A stretch of DNA of 8,077 nucleotides from an uncultured Porphyromonas sp. (lineage in GTDB: Bacteria; Bacteroidota; Bacteroidia; Bacteroidales; Porphyromonadaceae): contig NZ_CAJZFJ010000083.1 in NCBI RefSeq assembly GCF_915070105.1, positions 1-8,077 on the forward strand, written 5' to 3'. Positions within the stretch are counted from its first letter, which is position 1. Each line of letters opens with the position of its first letter. The notes below the pieces were generated by a model. The model had not been told where the DNA came from. It saw only the letters and a list, made by a program, of their open reading frames with translations, and did no database searches. The position numbers and the translations under genes were made by a program. Of the stretch, positions 5,343 through 8,077 are shown piece after piece.

Positions 5343-5434
5343 CAAAATATCTTCACCTATTATACTACTAGCCCAAGAGTCTACCCTTGCTATCCCATGC
5401 CTCGAGAGCTGCGAAGAGCTCCGACTCCACCCTC

Positions 5435-6754
5435 TCAGACTCGGCTGTGGCGCATGCCTAGTAGCCAAACCAGCGCACTACGTACGGCCAAGTAACTAAG
5501 GAATGCGACCCAGAGCCCATGGGCTCCTAGCGAGCCGATCACCGCTGCATATACCACGAAGAACGCTCCCCCAGCGACCAGCATCGAGATACCCATCGTC
5601 CGACTATCTGTCGCCCCGACAAGTATCCCATCCCACAGGAACGCCGCAAAGGAGACCAGTGGCACAAGAGCCATCCAGTAGCGGAACTCCAGTGCTCGCT
5701 CCAGCACAGCCTCCTTGTCCGTCAGCATAGAGAGGAAGGGCTCGGGGACGAAGGCATAGAGCACTGCGCCGATCGTGGCCAGTAGCAGTCCTATACGGAG
5801 GACAGCAGGGATGATACGTCTCAGTCGAGCTCGATCCTGAGCCCCGATAGCCTCACCGACGAGCGCCTCCGCTGCGTAGGCGATCCCATCCATGAAGTAG
5901 GAGAAGAGCGTGAAGAGCTGCATCAAGAGACTATTAGCAGCCAAGGTCGTCACTCCGATCATCCACCCTGCACGAATGAAGAAGAGGGTCACTGTCTGTA
6001 GGGTGAGTGTACGTATGAGGAGGTACTTCCCTACGTGGAAGTAGCGAACGAGTGTCGGTGGGTGCCAGAGATAAGTCCGAGAGAAGAGCCTAAGAATACG
6101 TCTATGGTAGTGCCAAGCCCCCACACCGAGAGCAAGGACAGCTGCATATTGTGCTAATGCCGTACCGAGAGCCAGCCCCCCTACCCCCATCCCTAGAGGG
6201 AAGGCTAGAATGTAGCTAAAGAGGATATTGGCAAGGTTGCTCCCGATGCTCACCCCCATGACGAGCTTCATGCGCTGCACTCCGATGAGCCATCCATTAT
6301 ATACATATAGGAGCAGGGCGGCCGGCGCCCCTAGGAAGGAGTAGCGGAGATAATCCTGTGCCTCCAGCGAGAGTGTCGCTGAGCCCTCCTGCAGCAGGTC
6401 TGCAGCAGGACCTATATAGAGTGGGCGAAGGAGCACGAGTAGTAGCCCCACCCCGAGGGCAATAATTGACCCTGAGGATAGCTGGCGTAGAAGAGCTCGC
6501 ACGTCTCCTGCCCCCCAAGCCTGAGCCGTGAAGCCCGTCGTCCCCATACGTAGTAGGCTCCAGATGCCGATAACGAAGTGTGTCACGGCTGCTCCGATGG
6601 CGACCGCTGCGATACTCTCTGAGCGAGCCATGCGTCCCGCCATAGCTGTATCGCAGAGCATCAGGAGCGGGACAGTAATATTTGATAGTATATTGGGCAG
6701 GGCGAGAGCCCATATCTTGCGCCCTATGGGGGCATGTAGCTGATCTTGCGTCAT
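5435..6754 (-). CDS. MATE family efflux transporter, DinF-like
   Basis: MATE proteins are 12-helix inner-membrane antiporters that export cationic drugs and other organic compounds using a Na+ or H+ gradient. The 439-residue product fits the family (about 440-460). It resembles the DinF branch: LALPNILSNITVPLL (17-31), the following DTAMAGRM, LLRMGTTGFTAQAWG (67-81), DGIAYAAEALVGEAIGA (289-305) and FLWDGILVGATDS (372-384) are all DinF-type stretches. The hydrophobic segments span the whole protein with a basic loop (about 216-245) between two six-helix halves. I start it at the ATG at 6754, which matches the short DinF N-terminus; an in-frame GTG at 6781 would add nine residues. It follows the antiporter gene by 91 nt on the same strand and may share its transcript. 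The substrate cannot be told from sequence. Confidence 0.93.
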   Translation of the reverse strand: MTQDQLHAPIGRKIWALALPNILSNITVPLLMLCDTAMAGRMARSESIAAVAIGAAVTHFVIGIWSLLRMGTTGFTAQAWGAGDVRALLRQLSSGSIIALGVGLLLVLLRPLYIGPAADLLQEGSATLSLEAQDYLRYSFLGAPAALLLYVYNGWLIGVQRMKLVMGVSIGSNLANILFSYILAFPLGMGVGGLALGTALAQYAAVLALGVGAWHYHRRILRLFSRTYLWHPPTLVRYFHVGKYLLIRTLTLQTVTLFFIRAGWMIGVTTLAANSLLMQLFTLFSYFMDGIAYAAEALVGEAIGAQDRARLRRIIPAVLRIGLLLATIGAVLYAFVPEPFLSMLTDKEAVLERALEFRYWMALVPLVSFAAFLWDGILVGATDSRTMGISMLVAGGAFFVVYAAVIGSLGAHGLWVAFLSYLAVRSALVWLLGMRHSRV

Positions 6755-6771
6755 TAGATTTGCACGGATCA

Positions 6772-6837
6772 CCCTATCCACGTACGCTATGGTGGAGGGA
6801 CATCATACTATAAATATACTTCGCTATATGGATAGGG
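6772..6837. repeat. Nine-bp inverted repeat before the MATE gene
   Basis: CCCTATCCA (6772-6780) is the exact reverse complement of TGGATAGGG (6829-6837), with 48 bp between. The pair occupies most of the gap between the antiporter and MATE genes. The proximal arm covers part of the alternative GTG start at 6781, which fits better with translation from 6754. The role is unknown; it could form a stem in the intergenic mRNA. Confidence 0.45.
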
Positions 6838-6845
6838 AGAGAGCA

Positions 6846-8077
6846 TCAAGCCTGAGTCTGTTGCTCGAAGACGATGAGTAGGACATCTCCTATCTCCAGC
6901 ACTAGCTTCCCCTTAGGCACCATATAGTTATCTCCTCTGCGTACGAGGATGACGAGCTCCTCCTCCCTGAGGTCGATCTCCATCAGGCGACGCCCCGAGG
7001 AGAGCATCTCCTGGGTCACTTCACGCTCCACCATCTTCGTCCCAGTATGCTGGGGGATCTCGACCCCGAAGAGGCTCACCTCGTTCTTAGCCTCCTCATC
7101 CAGCTTCAGCAGACGTGCCACAGCTGGCATCGTACTACCCTGTATGAGCAGGGAGAGCAGGGTGATGAAGAAGACGATATTGAAGAGCGTCTCCGCTCCC
7201 TCCACTTGGCTCATCAGAGGATATGTTGCGAAGATTATCGGCACAGCGCCTCTCAGCCCCACCCAAGAGAGGAACCAGCGGCCACGCATACTGATACTCG
7301 GGAAGAAGACGAGACATAGGTGGACGGCTAGTGGACGAGCCACGAAGATCATGAAGAGCCCCGCTAGGAGCGCAAAGCCTGCTATCGGCAGGAGGCTATG
7401 GGCATCGACAAAGAGGCCTAGAATGATGAAGAGGGCGATCTGAAGGAGCCAAGTCAGCCCATCGAAGAAGGTAACGATACTCTTCTTATGTACGACCTTC
7501 CTATTCCCCACGAGTACCCCCATGATGTAGACAGCGAGATAGCCATTGCCCTGCAGGAGAGTCGTAGCAGAGAAGGTGAGGAAGACGGCGCAGAGGAGCA
7601 GGATCGGATAGAGGGCTTCATTACCGATATTAGCCTTATTCAGGAGCTTGACAGTGAGCCACCCCATCGCATATCCCAGCAGTCCCCCTACGGAGAACTG
7701 CAGGAGGAAGGTCACGAGGATGCTCCACGTCGAGCCATCCTCATTTCCACCCGTGACATACTGAATGAGGGCTATCGTGAGCATGTAGGCCATCGGGTCA
7801 TTACTCCCACTCTCTAGCTCTAGGATCGGACGAAGGCCTTCCTTGAGGTGCATATTCTTGGAGCGAAGGAGCGCAAAGACCGAGGCCGAGTCTGTACTTG
7901 ACATCGTGGCAGCCAGCAGTAGGGCGATCGGGAAGGAGAAGTGCACCGGAGCCCAGCCTAGCTGATCGAGCCCGTAGAGGAAGGCTCCGAAGCAGAGCGT
8001 CGTCAGCAGTACCCCCAGCGTAGAGAGTGTAATCCCAGGGCCTAGGATCGGACGGATCTCAGCGAACTTCGTCTCCA
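6846..8077 (-). CDS. Potassium/proton antiporter (CPA1, CvrA/NhaP2-like), N-terminus missing
   Basis: This cation/proton antiporter of the inner membrane would exchange K+ (or Na+) for H+ in pH and osmotic control. About 409 residues are visible and the frame stays open to the window edge, so the start and probably the first 80-100 residues lie outside; an internal GTG at 7946 is not the start. The visible part begins ETKFAEIRPILGPGITLSTLGVLL. The membrane domain shows the CPA1 motifs SSTDSASVFALLRSK (about 59-73), with its buried aspartate, and ESGSNDPMAY (about 88-97), then WVGLRGAVPI (about 271-280). The last 75 or so residues form a soluble RCK_C (TrkA-C) domain, as in CvrA/NhaP2 proteins, including MEIDLREEELVILVRRGDNY and a LEIGDVLLIVF strand. 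Such domains bind a regulatory ligand in related channels. It ends in TGA 91 nt before the MATE ATG. Confidence 0.9.
   Translation of the reverse strand, partial: ETKFAEIRPILGPGITLSTLGVLLTTLCFGAFLYGLDQLGWAPVHFSFPIALLLAATMSSTDSASVFALLRSKNMHLKEGLRPILELESGSNDPMAYMLTIALIQYVTGGNEDGSTWSILVTFLLQFSVGGLLGYAMGWLTVKLLNKANIGNEALYPILLLCAVFLTFSATTLLQGNGYLAVYIMGVLVGNRKVVHKKSIVTFFDGLTWLLQIALFIILGLFVDAHSLLPIAGFALLAGLFMIFVARPLAVHLCLVFFPSISMRGRWFLSWVGLRGAVPIIFATYPLMSQVEGAETLFNIVFFITLLSLLIQGSTMPAVARLLKLDEEAKNEVSLFGVEIPQHTGTKMVEREVTQEMLSSGRRLMEIDLREEELVILVRRGDNYMVPKGKLVLEIGDVLLIVFEQQTQA

Larger units (their letters stand above)
4893..5434. other. Long intergenic region upstream of thrS
   Basis: These 541 bp separate the MATE transporter stop from thrS. 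Open frames here (for example 4942-5226 on the minus strand, 94 codons, and 5033-5236 on the plus strand) resemble no family I know and overlap each other on opposite strands, so I do not call them genes. Contents: the thrS-proximal promoter (4945-4972), a strong hairpin (5090-5127), a small GGGAA-AAA-TTCCC inverted repeat near 5201-5214, a distal promoter-like box (5335-5342) and a weak hairpin after the MATE gene (GAGCT 5406-5410 with AGCTC 5417-5421, no T-run). A long thrS leader or a separate small RNA is possible. Confidence 0.6.

Noticed and set aside
4893..5434. T-box or other known riboswitch before thrS
   Set aside because: No T-box bulge-like sequence followed by a terminator was seen, and T-boxes are characteristic of other phyla. 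No known riboswitch core was recognised.
6755..6781. Upstream GTG start for the MATE gene
   Set aside because: The ATG at 6754 gives the short N-terminus typical of DinF proteins, and the extension overlaps an inverted-repeat arm.
7047..7817. Plus-strand open frames (7047-7319 and 7488-7817)
   Set aside because: They are antisense to the antiporter, rich in glutamate and arginine as expected for the complement of membrane-protein codons, and match no family.
6846..7946. Complete antiporter gene starting at an internal GTG (7946)
   Set aside because: The same frame continues to the window edge with clear antiporter sequence (EIRPILGPGITLSTLGVLL), so this GTG is an internal valine and the gene is partial here.

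Overview
The window looks like a chromosomal segment of a Bacteroidales bacterium, probably Porphyromonas or a close relative. Three things point there. The proteins read like Bacteroidales orthologues (ThrRS, IF3, L20, L35, Dps). The best promoter matches have the Bacteroidetes form, TTG/TTTG about 20 bp upstream of TAnnTTTG. Start codons are preceded by A-rich stretches instead of Shine-Dalgarno sequences. Genus is inferred; no rRNA gene is present to settle it.

Layout from left to right. A small GlsB/YeaQ/YmgE-type membrane protein gene (minus, 94-348) is followed by a 426-bp divergent intergenic region. That region holds an array of five GTGTACAC-like palindromes about one helical turn apart, ending in a perfect 24-bp palindrome, and a well-formed promoter for dps. 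The dps gene (plus, 775-1248) encodes a ferritin-like iron-storage and peroxide-protection protein. The convergent gap between dps and rplT holds a perfect 25-bp-stem hairpin terminator, a second terminator for the ribosomal operon, and between them a promoter-like sequence that could drive a small minus-strand RNA. Next is the translation operon thrS-infC-rpmI-rplT (all minus, 4892 down to 1533), encoding threonyl-tRNA synthetase, IF3, L35 and L20. Upstream of thrS lies a 541-bp non-coding stretch with a thrS-proximal promoter, a strong GC-rich hairpin and a second distal promoter-like -7 box. The right end carries a DinF-like MATE efflux transporter (minus) and a CPA1-type potassium/proton antiporter with a C-terminal RCK_C domain. 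The antiporter is cut off at its N-terminus by the window edge.

How they work together: thrS-infC-rpmI-rplT is a classic translation cluster, probably co-transcribed from the promoter near 4945. dps and the GlsB-like gene share one divergent control region and are both of stress-related families, so the palindrome array between them is the most interesting unexplained element. The MATE and antiporter genes are both membrane transporters in the same orientation and may be co-transcribed. There are no mobile elements, CRISPR arrays, tRNAs or defence genes. Most of the window is ordinary housekeeping, and the unusual signals are in the intergenic regions.
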